This document shows, one piece after another, positions 46,369 to 54,596 of a stretch of DNA of 64,000 nt. The stretch spans positions 2,537,839 to 2,601,838 of the forward strand of contig NZ_CP012020.1 in assembly GCF_001183865.1 (NCBI RefSeq), in the 5' to 3' direction. Made by a program: the position numbers and the translations under genes. Source of the DNA: Methylophilus sp. TWE2. GTDB lineage: Bacteria > Pseudomonadota > Gammaproteobacteria > Burkholderiales > Methylophilaceae. How positions within the stretch are numbered: position 1 is the stretch's first letter; each line of letters begins with the position of its first letter. The notes beneath the pieces were generated by a model that was not told where the DNA came from, ran no database searches, and saw only the letters and a list, made by a program, of their open reading frames with translations.

Positions 46369-46647
46369 CTAGTCTTTCAACCCGATGGCTTTGACGATCG
46401 CCAGGGTTTTCATATCAAAGTAAATCTCGACTTTTTTGCCTTCTTTGCTACGGCCATAAATCTCGTAACAATTACCGTCAATTTTAAATTTTTTGATGGT
46501 ATAGCCTTCAGCTTCAAGCGCTTCTTTCAGCGTATCTTCTGAAGCCCACTCCTCTTTGGGATAAGACTTGCAATCGGCTGCCGCAAATACGGCTTGTGAG
46601 CTTAACAAGCCCAGGGCTAACAACACTGTAAAAGTCATTTTTTTCAT
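46369..46647 (-). CDS. Exported PepSY-domain protein
   Basis: 92 residues; Sec signal peptide (to AVFAA), then a single PepSY-like domain (LKEALEAEGYTIKKFKIDGNCYEIYGRSKEGKKVEIYFDMKTLAIV) with two Cys (ADCKSY, GNCYE) that may form a disulfide. Good ribosome site AGGAAA. Next to a cytochrome b, an association commonly seen for PepSY/b561 pairs; function unknown. Confidence 0.8.
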   Translation of the reverse strand: MKKMTFTVLLALGLLSSQAVFAAADCKSYPKEEWASEDTLKEALEAEGYTIKKFKIDGNCYEIYGRSKEGKKVEIYFDMKTLAIVKAIGLKD

Positions 46648-46662
46648 CTGTATTTCCTTTTG

Positions 46663-47706
46663 TTATGCATACAATTCGACCTGGCGTATCTCAGCCAGGG
46701 TAGACACACCTGTTAGCGCCATGGTCATTTCAAGTTCGTCACGCAAATAGCGAATGACTTTCGCCACGCCCATTGCACCTTCAGCCGCTAATCCCCAGAC
46801 ATAAGGACGGCCCACACAAACGGCATCTGCACCCATGGCCAACGCCTTGAAGATATCCTGCCCTGAACGGATACCGCTATCGACCAGGATTTTGCATTGC
46901 CCGCCTACAGCAGCCACCATCTGTGGCAACACCGCAGCAACTGAAGGCGTACTATCCAGCACCCGGCCGCCGTGGTTAGAGACGACAATGCCCTCACAGC
47001 CCAACGTTACAGCTCGTTTAGCATCTTCCGCATGCATTAGTCCTTTGATCAGCAAAGGAATTTTCATCTGTTGCCGCAACCAAGCGACATCTTCCCACGT
47101 CGGCGCTTGTGTCATCCAGCCATCGAACACTTGGCTTTGGCCGGGTTTAATGGGCTGCATGGTCAATGGCTGTGCTAAATTCACCGCAGAAACACCGGCA
47201 GGTAAATCAATCAATGCCTGCTTCACCGGGGCATCCACAGTAAAAATAATCGCACTTGCTCCAGCCGCCAACGCTTTGTTTAACAACACTGCAGTGGCTT
47301 CACGGCTGCCTTGCCAATAAAGTTGAAACCACAGAGGCTGTTGCGCCTGTTTAATGATCTCTTCCACCGGCTGGCTGGCCAGACTACTCACCATCATCTG
47401 TCCTTGCTGGGCATTACAGGCCACGGCAGTGCCGATTTCACCATCGGGATGAAACAGTTTCTGGTATGCCACAGGTGCCAGCATAATAGGATGTGCCCAC
47501 TGCTCACCGAATAACTCGCATTGCGTACTTGGGAGATGCAATGCCTGTAAAGGACGTGGAAGCAGCTTTTTGGCTTGCCACCCGGCTTCATTGCTTTGCA
47601 GTTGAGCACCAAGGCCAGCATCAGATTGCAGGTAGTGCCAGATATTCGCAGGGAGCTTGGTTTGCGCCTGCTGCGCAAAAAAGGGTAACAAGGGTAAGGA
47701 TTGCAT
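46663..47706 (-). CDS. FMN-dependent alpha-hydroxy-acid oxidase/dehydrogenase
   Basis: 347-residue TIM-barrel flavoprotein of the LldD/glycolate-oxidase family: APVAYQKLFHPDGEIG, FQLYWQGSREAT, flavin Lys in PLLIKGLMHAEDA, catalytic VVSNHGGRVLDSTPS, and DSGIRSGQDIFKALAMGADAVCVGRPYVWGLA. The substrate could be lactate, glycolate or another 2-hydroxy acid. Located in a Fur-box operon between piuC and PepSY/b561, which is unexpected and may mean it supplies electrons or processes an alpha-hydroxycarboxylate ligand. Confidence 0.9.
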   Translation of the reverse strand: MQSLPLLPFFAQQAQTKLPANIWHYLQSDAGLGAQLQSNEAGWQAKKLLPRPLQALHLPSTQCELFGEQWAHPIMLAPVAYQKLFHPDGEIGTAVACNAQQGQMMVSSLASQPVEEIIKQAQQPLWFQLYWQGSREATAVLLNKALAAGASAIIFTVDAPVKQALIDLPAGVSAVNLAQPLTMQPIKPGQSQVFDGWMTQAPTWEDVAWLRQQMKIPLLIKGLMHAEDAKRAVTLGCEGIVVSNHGGRVLDSTPSVAAVLPQMVAAVGGQCKILVDSGIRSGQDIFKALAMGADAVCVGRPYVWGLAAEGAMGVAKVIRYLRDELEMTMALTGVSTLAEIRQVELYA

Positions 47707-47710
47707 GTGC

Positions 47711-48391
47711 TTACAACGCCCACTGACGCAACAGATTATGGTAAATGCCGGTCAATTGCACCACCTCTGGTGTTTCACCATGTTGCTGCCGCAACCTGAC
47801 CAGTGCCATATCCATATCAAACAACATACGCCGATGTGCCGCATCGCGTACCATGCTCTGGATAAACATAAAGCTGGCCAACCGTTCACCACGTATCACA
47901 GGCGTCACCGCATGCACGGAACTGGAAGGGTAAATCACAATAGCACCGGCTTTAAGCTTGATGCGTTGGTCACCAAACACATCCTGAACCACCAGCTCAC
48001 CGCCTTCATACTCATCAGGATCGTTAAAAAACAAAGTGGCTGAGACATCCGCACGCACCCGCGCAGTGCCATCCGGCATGCTGCGCATGGCGCTGTCGAC
48101 ATGAAACCCGTAATGGTTGGTTTCGCCGGAATATCGGTTCACAAACGGCGGCAAAATTTTGTCTGGCAGGGCAGCAGAAAAAAATAAAGGATCGCGATGC
48201 AATGCCTGCAACACGATCCTGCGAATTTGATCCAGCAACGGATCCAGTTCGGCCAGTTGCTGGTTATTTTTGACTTGTGCTGCCTGCGTACCGGCGGTAC
48301 TGCGTCCATCTACCCATTGCGCCTGTTTAAGCAGGCCTCGGATAGTCGTTAACTCTTCTTTAAGCAATACATCCGGTAACGTCAGCAGCAA
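47711..48391 (-). CDS. piuC: PiuC/YbiX-type Fe(II)/2-oxoglutarate dioxygenase
   Basis: 226 residues (PKHD-type hydroxylase family). Iron ligands H-x-D in GFHVDSAM and distal His in SSVHAVTPV, 2-oxoglutarate Arg in GERLASFMF. The TTG start at 48391 has AGGAG 5 nt upstream. It follows the Fiu-like receptor by 8 nt, the conserved fiu-piuC pairing; thought to modify siderophore or receptor-related molecules, exact role unknown. Confidence 0.92.
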   Translation of the reverse strand: MLLTLPDVLLKEELTTIRGLLKQAQWVDGRSTAGTQAAQVKNNQQLAELDPLLDQIRRIVLQALHRDPLFFSAALPDKILPPFVNRYSGETNHYGFHVDSAMRSMPDGTARVRADVSATLFFNDPDEYEGGELVVQDVFGDQRIKLKAGAIVIYPSSSVHAVTPVIRGERLASFMFIQSMVRDAAHRRMLFDMDMALVRLRQQHGETPEVVQLTGIYHNLLRQWAL

Positions 48392-48399
48392 ATCAACTC

Positions 48400-50583
48400 C
48401 TAGAACTTATACTCAGTGGTCACAATCGCTTGACGACGGTTACCTGGTGTCACCAAACCACCGTTGTCATACACTGCGTCATAATACTCTTTATCCAGCA
48501 AGTTTTTGACATTCAGCCGCACAGCCCATTTGGGTTGTTCATACGATGCCATCAGGTCTACCCGCGCATAACCGGGGGCGGAGTTTGGGTTGAAATGGCC
48601 ACCGACAAAGGATCCGCTTAAGTTGGCCGAGCCAGGTTGATAGGCATAGCGCTCGCCTTTGGCCTCGATCCCCCCACCAATTTTCCAGGCATCCGTTAAT
48701 GCATAGGTCGTCCAAATATTTAAGGTACCGATAGGTGTATTTCGCGCACGCTGCCCCTCCACCCGTGCATCTGCATAACTATACACGTTACCGGCAGCGA
48801 CGTTTTGAGCAGCTTTGATTACGCGCGCATCCAATAATGCAATACCGGCAAATACATCCCAGCGGTCAGTGACTTTACCAGTGACCTCTATTTCAACACC
48901 ATTCGTCCGACGTTTCCGGGTGAGAATTGCGGATGTTGCCTCAAGGTCAGTGTTTCGCTCCCAGTATTTAGTGGTAGTAAATAAAGCAGTTCGCACTGCC
49001 AGATCACCGTCCATAAATAGCCATTTTGAACCAACTTCAAATGTCTTGCTACGCTCTGGATCTTGTGGCACCACAGTCAACTGGTAGAGATCAGCGGTCG
49101 GGCTGAAAGAATCACTCCATGTAGCGTAATAGTGTCTGTCTGGATTCGGCTGCCATGACAACCCGGTACGGTAACTGTTTTCACCATAGCTGAGTTTTGG
49201 TGAAGTCGCACTGGTATATTTTGAATGCAGCTCATCGCGCCGCACCCCTGCTAACGCAGTCCAGTTAGGCACGAACTCAACACTATCCTGAACATATAGT
49301 GCATAGTTATCTGCGTTAAAAGAGTTTTGCAGATTGCCTTTGGCATGTCTTTCATACAATGCGCCACCTGTGGGATCCAGATCGGTCAGCAATCGACGGA
49401 CAGAGTCTTCTTTTAGGTACTCCACCCCCGACAGCAAAGCATGCTTCATACCGGCCAATTCAAACTTGGTAATGAAGTCAGACTGCAGATTTAAGGTTTC
49501 ATAATTCAAATAGCGCGCTACGTTACCGCCGGCACTGCCGCTAAATGTTGGCATTGCAGGAGTTGCACCTGTTGGTGGTGTTTTAGCCCAAAATGCTCTG
49601 TTATATGTGCCACTACGGAGCTGAGTTCTCACTTGAGTATCTTCAGAAAACTTGTGGGTGAAGATCGCAGTCGTCACACGTGTGTCACTGTCGTCAAAGT
49701 TACGGTTATCTCCCCAGAAAGTTTTATCACTAGCGCCTGTTGAAGAACTATTGAGTGGGTGCGTACCCGAGAAACGAACACCAAAATCCGGCACATCCCG
49801 CGTTTGGGTGTAAATGTGGTTCAGGAAGAATTCGTTCTCAGTCCCGATACCAGCGCCAAAACTGATAGCCACCCCTTTACGGTCAAAAGATGGACGGTCG
49901 CCTGTGGTCGGGTTTTTACGGTAGGTTTCTTCGTACCTATCCATCAAGTTGACGCGAATCGCAGCCGTTTCTGTTAGCTGCTTGTTAAAGTCACCCGTAA
50001 ACTGGTGATAATCGTACTCACCTAGGCTACCAGTCACGACATTTTTATCACGTAACTCGGCCATCTTACTTACCTGATTGATAACGCCACCGGCCTGACC
50101 ACGACCGAACAGCATGGCGGCTGAGCCACGCAATACATCCACCTGCTCCAGGTTAAATGTTTCACGGTTGTACTGCGCCGTATCGCGCATATTGTCCAGA
50201 TAAATATCACCAAAGGTATAAAAACCACGCAGGTTGAAGTTGTCACCAGCACGGCCACCTTCGGCCGCATTCACTGACAAACCCACGACGTTACGCAAGG
50301 CTTCACGCAATGAGCCCACTTGTTGATCATGCAGCAATTCGCGTGTCAGTGTAGTGACTGCTTGCGGCACGTCTTGAGGATCTTGATAGGTTTTACCTAC
50401 CCGGGTTTTGGTCGCTTGGTAGCCTTTATTTGGTTTATCTTGAATGCGCTCTGACTTGACCTTAACCTCAGTCATCGTCTGGGTAGCGTCTGCTGTTTTT
50501 TCTTCCTCTGCGGCGGATGAAATTGCTGGTAGCGCCATCAAAAGCGCTAATGTGATTGTTTTACGATGAAAGCCTGTAGGCAT
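48400..50583 (-). CDS. fiu: Fiu-like TonB-dependent catecholate siderophore receptor
   Basis: About 727 residues from ATG 50583 (AGGGAA upstream). Signal peptide (LALLMALPAISSA), TonB-box region (TMTEVKVKSER), plug (FNLRGFYTFGDIYLDNMRDTAQYNRETFNLEQVDVLRGSAAMLFGRGQAGGVINQVSK, typical of Fiu), barrel ending IVTTEYKF. Imports monomeric catechol-iron complexes across the outer membrane. Fur box and a shared 34-nt leader precede it; piuC follows. Confidence 0.9.
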   Translation of the reverse strand: MPTGFHRKTITLALLMALPAISSAAEEEKTADATQTMTEVKVKSERIQDKPNKGYQATKTRVGKTYQDPQDVPQAVTTLTRELLHDQQVGSLREALRNVVGLSVNAAEGGRAGDNFNLRGFYTFGDIYLDNMRDTAQYNRETFNLEQVDVLRGSAAMLFGRGQAGGVINQVSKMAELRDKNVVTGSLGEYDYHQFTGDFNKQLTETAAIRVNLMDRYEETYRKNPTTGDRPSFDRKGVAISFGAGIGTENEFFLNHIYTQTRDVPDFGVRFSGTHPLNSSSTGASDKTFWGDNRNFDDSDTRVTTAIFTHKFSEDTQVRTQLRSGTYNRAFWAKTPPTGATPAMPTFSGSAGGNVARYLNYETLNLQSDFITKFELAGMKHALLSGVEYLKEDSVRRLLTDLDPTGGALYERHAKGNLQNSFNADNYALYVQDSVEFVPNWTALAGVRRDELHSKYTSATSPKLSYGENSYRTGLSWQPNPDRHYYATWSDSFSPTADLYQLTVVPQDPERSKTFEVGSKWLFMDGDLAVRTALFTTTKYWERNTDLEATSAILTRKRRTNGVEIEVTGKVTDRWDVFAGIALLDARVIKAAQNVAAGNVYSYADARVEGQRARNTPIGTLNIWTTYALTDAWKIGGGIEAKGERYAYQPGSANLSGSFVGGHFNPNSAPGYARVDLMASYEQPKWAVRLNVKNLLDKEYYDAVYDNGGLVTPGNRRQAIVTTEYKF

Positions 50584-50611
50584 ATTTTTCCCTATAACGT
50601 TATATTTTTGT

Positions 50612-50645
50612 TGCTGGCTACTGGAAGCGATGCTCGTTGGCTTGC
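50612..50645 (-). promoter_or_regulatory. Shared 34-nt Fur-regulon leader element, copy A
   Basis: Minus strand: GCAAGCCAACGAG, six variable bases, CTTCC, A, GTAGCCAGCA. Located between the Fur box (16 nt away) and the fiu ATG. TTCC (50623-50626) is complementary to the GGAA of this gene's ribosome site (50588-50592). Confidence 0.8.
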
Positions 50646-50660
50646 AAATATCTTGAGATG

Positions 50661-50681
50661 TAATGATAACAATTCTCATTT
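50661..50681. promoter_or_regulatory. Fur box of the fiu operon
   Basis: TAATGATAAC AATTCTCATTT, about 80 nt upstream of the fiu ATG; close to consensus with one mismatch per arm. A TATAAT lies on the plus strand at 50683-50688 just beyond it. Confidence 0.88.
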
Positions 50682-50691
50682 TTATAATCAA

Positions 50692-51006
50692 TGAAAGCTA
50701 TGGTGTGAATTGTTTGATATCAATGTCTTTTTCTAGAGGGATAAGCTGGATGCAAAGCGAATGTTTGCCTACCTATGACAAGGCCGTCATACCTAGTATG
50801 TCTGAATTGTTTTTTCAAGCTTTGTGCCTGAAAATGCCTGGGTCATCGCCCAGTAATGTCGTACTTATCGAATAGTACTGATACTCACCTGTTTAAAAAG
50901 ATTGCAGGACTAAAATAGCGCTATATTGAGCAATTTAAAATGTGAACTTCAATTAAGCCTCAAAAGACAAGCCCTGACACGCTCGCTGCCCCGATTAAAA
51001 ACCCGC
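50692..51006. other. Gene-free stretch with 11-bp inverted repeat
   Basis: 315 bases with no gene that I can support. Contains a weak CTGGG/CCCAG stem (50838-50853) and an 11-bp perfect inverted repeat CTTCAATTAAG / CTTAATTGAAG (50947-50957, 51006-51016), the second arm overlapping the end of the PepSY membrane gene. The latter may end that gene's transcript despite its 48-nt loop. Confidence 0.45.
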
Positions 51007-52314
51007 TTAATTGAAGCTGCGCTCTGCCAGGCGATCATGAGCTGTGACCTGTTGCTGAACAATAGTGAACGATACCTTTCTGGCTCTGCGTTTTTTTAGC
51101 CACAGGTATACACCTGTCACTGACAGCATTGCGACCACCAAGCCCATCACAGAGATCAGGATTCGTCCTGGCATACCTAGAATGCGGCCTGAATGCAATG
51201 GGAACTGTGCCTGCACGATCACATCTCCTGCGGTGCCTTCCCAAGGAATACGTTTACCGATGTAATGTCCGTCGAGCCCGTCGTAATACAACCGTTTATG
51301 ACCAGCACCCGCCACACCATGATCGGCATCCGGGTAATAAAAGTCCACATTAAACAGCTGAAAAGCTGCACTGTATGAGATTCGTCCGGCAGGCTCCTGC
51401 CAACCTTGGGCTCGCGCATCCTCCAGCGCCACATTGAGAATCTGCTCATAATCCATTTTCGGTGGCAATTGTTGCGGCACAGGCAAGCGTGGACGCAAAT
51501 CGGATGGTGTCGGCGTCAGCGTAAATGCAGATTGCATGACCGGCATAAACACCTCACGACGCAGATTCAGGGCAAAAGCTGAAAACGCCAGGATAATCAG
51601 CAACACCCAAGTCCACAAACCAAAGGCACGGTGCATATCAAAATAGCGTTTGTGATGGCTACTGTTCCAACGCATTTTCCATGCTGGCCACCAACGCTGC
51701 CAAAATGTGGCCTGATTACTCGCATGTATGGACGGCGCTTTATGCAACTTTGTTTGTGTTCTTCTGGTGGACTTGGGAAATGTCAGGTAAAAACCGACAA
51801 AGCTATCAATCAGCCAAATGATCGCCACGCCACCCATCAGCCAGATGCCCCAGCGATCAATGCCCCACATTTCTGGTAGATGCAAACTGTAGTGCAGCTT
51901 GTAGAGGAAAGAAACGGCATTGGTACGATCTATAGGCCAAACTGCTCCCCACTCGCGCTTTCCAAGCTCCTCGCCGGTGACGGGGTCGATAAACACCTGG
52001 TTAAACTTGACAGGTGGCATACCATCCGGTGGATTGGGTAATGGCCTAACGCCAATGGCCAGCGTATGTCCCTCTTCAACATGGAGAGGAATCGAGCTCA
52101 CCTGGACCTGTGGATAGCGTTCTGCGACCTGTTTTGCAAGCGCCAATGTTGATTGATGCGCGCCATGAGATTCGCTATGCATCCAGGCTGGATTCAGTAA
52201 CTCATCCAGCTCGTGATCCCAAGAAATGATGGCACCAGTGAGACCCGTAAGCAATAGGAACAGTGCGCTAGCCAGGCCTAACCAACGATGCACCAATAAT
52301 AAGGACGAACGCAA
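51007..52314 (-). CDS. PepSY-associated membrane protein, PiuB-like
   Basis: 435 residues with four main membrane helices: HRWLGLASALFLLLTGLTGAI near the start, a PepSY-rich periplasmic region, LWTWVLLIILAFSAFALNL, and ISVMGLVVAMLSVTGVYLWLKKRRARK. The HRW, GxxxG and VTGVYLWLKKR patterns match the PepSY-TM family (PiuB/FsrB), which reduces or helps release iron from siderophores at the inner membrane. Sits 17 nt after a siderophore receptor. Confidence 0.88.
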   Translation of the reverse strand: MRSSLLLVHRWLGLASALFLLLTGLTGAIISWDHELDELLNPAWMHSESHGAHQSTLALAKQVAERYPQVQVSSIPLHVEEGHTLAIGVRPLPNPPDGMPPVKFNQVFIDPVTGEELGKREWGAVWPIDRTNAVSFLYKLHYSLHLPEMWGIDRWGIWLMGGVAIIWLIDSFVGFYLTFPKSTRRTQTKLHKAPSIHASNQATFWQRWWPAWKMRWNSSHHKRYFDMHRAFGLWTWVLLIILAFSAFALNLRREVFMPVMQSAFTLTPTPSDLRPRLPVPQQLPPKMDYEQILNVALEDARAQGWQEPAGRISYSAAFQLFNVDFYYPDADHGVAGAGHKRLYYDGLDGHYIGKRIPWEGTAGDVIVQAQFPLHSGRILGMPGRILISVMGLVVAMLSVTGVYLWLKKRRARKVSFTIVQQQVTAHDRLAERSFN

Positions 52315-52331
52315 ATGAAATAGCCTCTTAT

Positions 52332-54530
52332 TTAAAAATCAAGTTGAGCACTGATTGTAACAGTGCGTGGTGCACCCATGACCAGATAGCCATTATTCGG
52401 AAATCCGCCGCTGGAGGCCCAGTAATCTCGATCTGCCACGTTATCGATCCGACCACGTACAGTGAGCAGTTTACCTTTGATGTCTGTGACGTATCTTGCA
52501 CCAAGGTCAAAGCGTGTCCAACCCGGAACCTGAAGTGAGTTGCTTGCATTAGCGTACATACTGTCTGTAGAAATCACGCGAGCATCCAGCGTCACTCCAG
52601 ACAGTCCAATGACATCCCACTCAACACCAAAATTCGCTTGTTTATCAGGCACGCCAATCGTCTGCTTACCTTCTGTAGCAGCATTGTTGGTGTCTTTCTG
52701 CTCAGTATGCAACCAGGTCACTCCACCAAGTAAGCGCAGACCTGGCATCACTTCACCGTAGGTCATCAACTCTATGCCCTGGTGATCCTCGCTCCCAGAG
52801 TTTGCAAACTGCTGTGCTGCATTTGTGATACCTCGAGGTTTCTCTGTAGTGAAATAGGCCGTTGTGAGTCTTACCTTGCCAAAATCAAACTTGGCACCAA
52901 CCTCTTTTTGTTTAGAGACAAACGGGGCAAGGACCTGCCCTGCATTTGCTACGGGTAATCCGTTTGCGGTCGCTGGGGCAGTGTCACCTTGTGCCAGAGC
53001 TTCAATGTAATTGGCATATAAAGAAACGCCATCCCACGGCTTGACGACCACGCCAAAGATCGGACTGACTTTGCTTTCATCATACTGGCTGGTGACAAGT
53101 CCGGTTGCCCCTTTATTCAAATATTTCAAATTCTGGTGCCGCAGGCCTGCAGTCATCAATAATTTTTTATCAAAGAATGAGACCGTATCGCCAATTGCAG
53201 TGCTTTGCAGGTTTGCCTCATAGTTAACGTAAAGATCAAATGCAGCAGCATTTGCACCTGTGAATGCAGGTTGCGCATAATAAACAGGGTTATAAAGATT
53301 GGTATTCAATGTATTTTGAAAAGCAAAATCTATCTTTCGCAATGTGGAATAGCTGGTGGTAGAAAGTACCCAGTCATGTTCGACAGAACCAGTTTGGAAC
53401 ACGCCTTTCAAGCCAGCCTCACCGGTGAGCACTGACTCTTCCCTGATGTTATCGAATCTGGATTGCGTACCCGCGCCTGTCGTGGAGTTGGTCAGCGTGA
53501 GATTGGCAAGTGAGTTTGCCTCATGCGTATGTCGCGCACCCAATGCCGCAAAAGCGGTGACTTTACGATTAATATCCCATTCGGCACGTATGGTGCCGAA
53601 AACATCACGCTCATTGGAATATGACCATGGCTGTGCCCAGTTTTTATCGCTGGAAGGCGCACCCGGTACAGCGGTGATATTCGCGCTGGTCGCACTCAGG
53701 GTCACGTTGGTTCTTGTTTGCTTAAGCTTGTTATCCTGATAACCTGCATCAGCAGACAAACGTACGTCATCTCCACGCCAGTCAAACGCCACAGAGACCA
53801 GGTCAAGCTCAGCATCCTCCTTATCAATTGCAGTGCCGCCATCACGCCTGGAAACATTCAACCTAACACCCGCACGGTCACCTGGACCAAACCGTCTAGC
53901 TACATCCGCTGAGAAGAACTGCTGATTACCTGAGCTCCACCCTGCTGAAACGAGGTTTAATGGGTCATTGGGTGCACGCTTGGGCAATAATGAAATAGAA
54001 CCACCAATACCATCACCATTTGGGCTTGCGCCATTTAAAAATGCTGATGCCCCACGTAGAACTTCGACGCGTTCAAACAGTTCGGCAGCAATATACTGTC
54101 GTGGCAAAATGCCGTATAAACCGTTATAAGCCACACTGTCCGAGTTCAAAATGTAGCCGCGAATAAAGTAAGACTCCTGGAAATTACCAAACCCGCGCGC
54201 CACACGTACCGAAGGATCATTCAATAACACATCGCCGACACTTCTTGCCTGCTGGTTCTGAATTAACTCATTGGTATAAGCATTGATCGAGAAGGGTGTA
54301 TCCATGGCATCTTTATTGCCAAGCACCCCAACGCGTCCACCTTTGGCAACTTGCCCACCTGCATAAGGCTTCATCAGACCTTTGGCGTTAGCATCAGCTG
54401 ATGCATTCACCTTAACTTCATCCAGCGTTTCAACCTCGGAATCAGCTTTTTGCAGATCCTCTGCGAACGCATGGCTCAACGAAAAAGTACATAGAACAGC
54501 AAGCGAAAGTTTGTTCGGAATGAATTTCAT
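52332..54530 (-). CDS. TonB-dependent siderophore receptor
   Basis: 732 residues; signal peptide (LAVLCTFSLSHAFA), TonB box region (LDEVKVNASA), plug with YFIRGYILNSDSVAYNGLYGI and ELFERVEVLRGASAFLNGASPNGDGIGGSI, barrel ending TISAQLDF. Belongs to the TonB siderophore receptor group, probably for hydroxamates or mixed-type ligands. AGGA precedes the ATG by 7 nt. No promoter or Fur box fits in the 66-nt gap to the upstream receptor, which is filled by a terminator, so it depends on read-through. Confidence 0.88.
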   Translation of the reverse strand: MKFIPNKLSLAVLCTFSLSHAFAEDLQKADSEVETLDEVKVNASADANAKGLMKPYAGGQVAKGGRVGVLGNKDAMDTPFSINAYTNELIQNQQARSVGDVLLNDPSVRVARGFGNFQESYFIRGYILNSDSVAYNGLYGILPRQYIAAELFERVEVLRGASAFLNGASPNGDGIGGSISLLPKRAPNDPLNLVSAGWSSGNQQFFSADVARRFGPGDRAGVRLNVSRRDGGTAIDKEDAELDLVSVAFDWRGDDVRLSADAGYQDNKLKQTRTNVTLSATSANITAVPGAPSSDKNWAQPWSYSNERDVFGTIRAEWDINRKVTAFAALGARHTHEANSLANLTLTNSTTGAGTQSRFDNIREESVLTGEAGLKGVFQTGSVEHDWVLSTTSYSTLRKIDFAFQNTLNTNLYNPVYYAQPAFTGANAAAFDLYVNYEANLQSTAIGDTVSFFDKKLLMTAGLRHQNLKYLNKGATGLVTSQYDESKVSPIFGVVVKPWDGVSLYANYIEALAQGDTAPATANGLPVANAGQVLAPFVSKQKEVGAKFDFGKVRLTTAYFTTEKPRGITNAAQQFANSGSEDHQGIELMTYGEVMPGLRLLGGVTWLHTEQKDTNNAATEGKQTIGVPDKQANFGVEWDVIGLSGVTLDARVISTDSMYANASNSLQVPGWTRFDLGARYVTDIKGKLLTVRGRIDNVADRDYWASSGGFPNNGYLVMGAPRTVTISAQLDF

Positions 54531-54544
54531 AGTGAATCCTAGGG

Positions 54545-54581
54545 TAAAAAAAGCCAGGCAAAATGGATAATTCGCCTGGCT
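54545..54581 (-). terminator. Intrinsic terminator between tandem receptor genes
   Basis: Stem AGCCAGGC / GCCTGGCT with a 14-nt loop and a T7 run on the minus strand. Ends 14 nt before the next receptor's ATG. Confidence 0.85.
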
Positions 54582-54596
54582 ATTAATAAGCGTGTT

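Noticed and set aside
50663..50875. A 70-codon plus-strand frame starting in the fiu Fur box
   Set aside because: It begins inside the regulatory site, lacks a good ribosome site and resembles no protein I know; the composition looks like chance.
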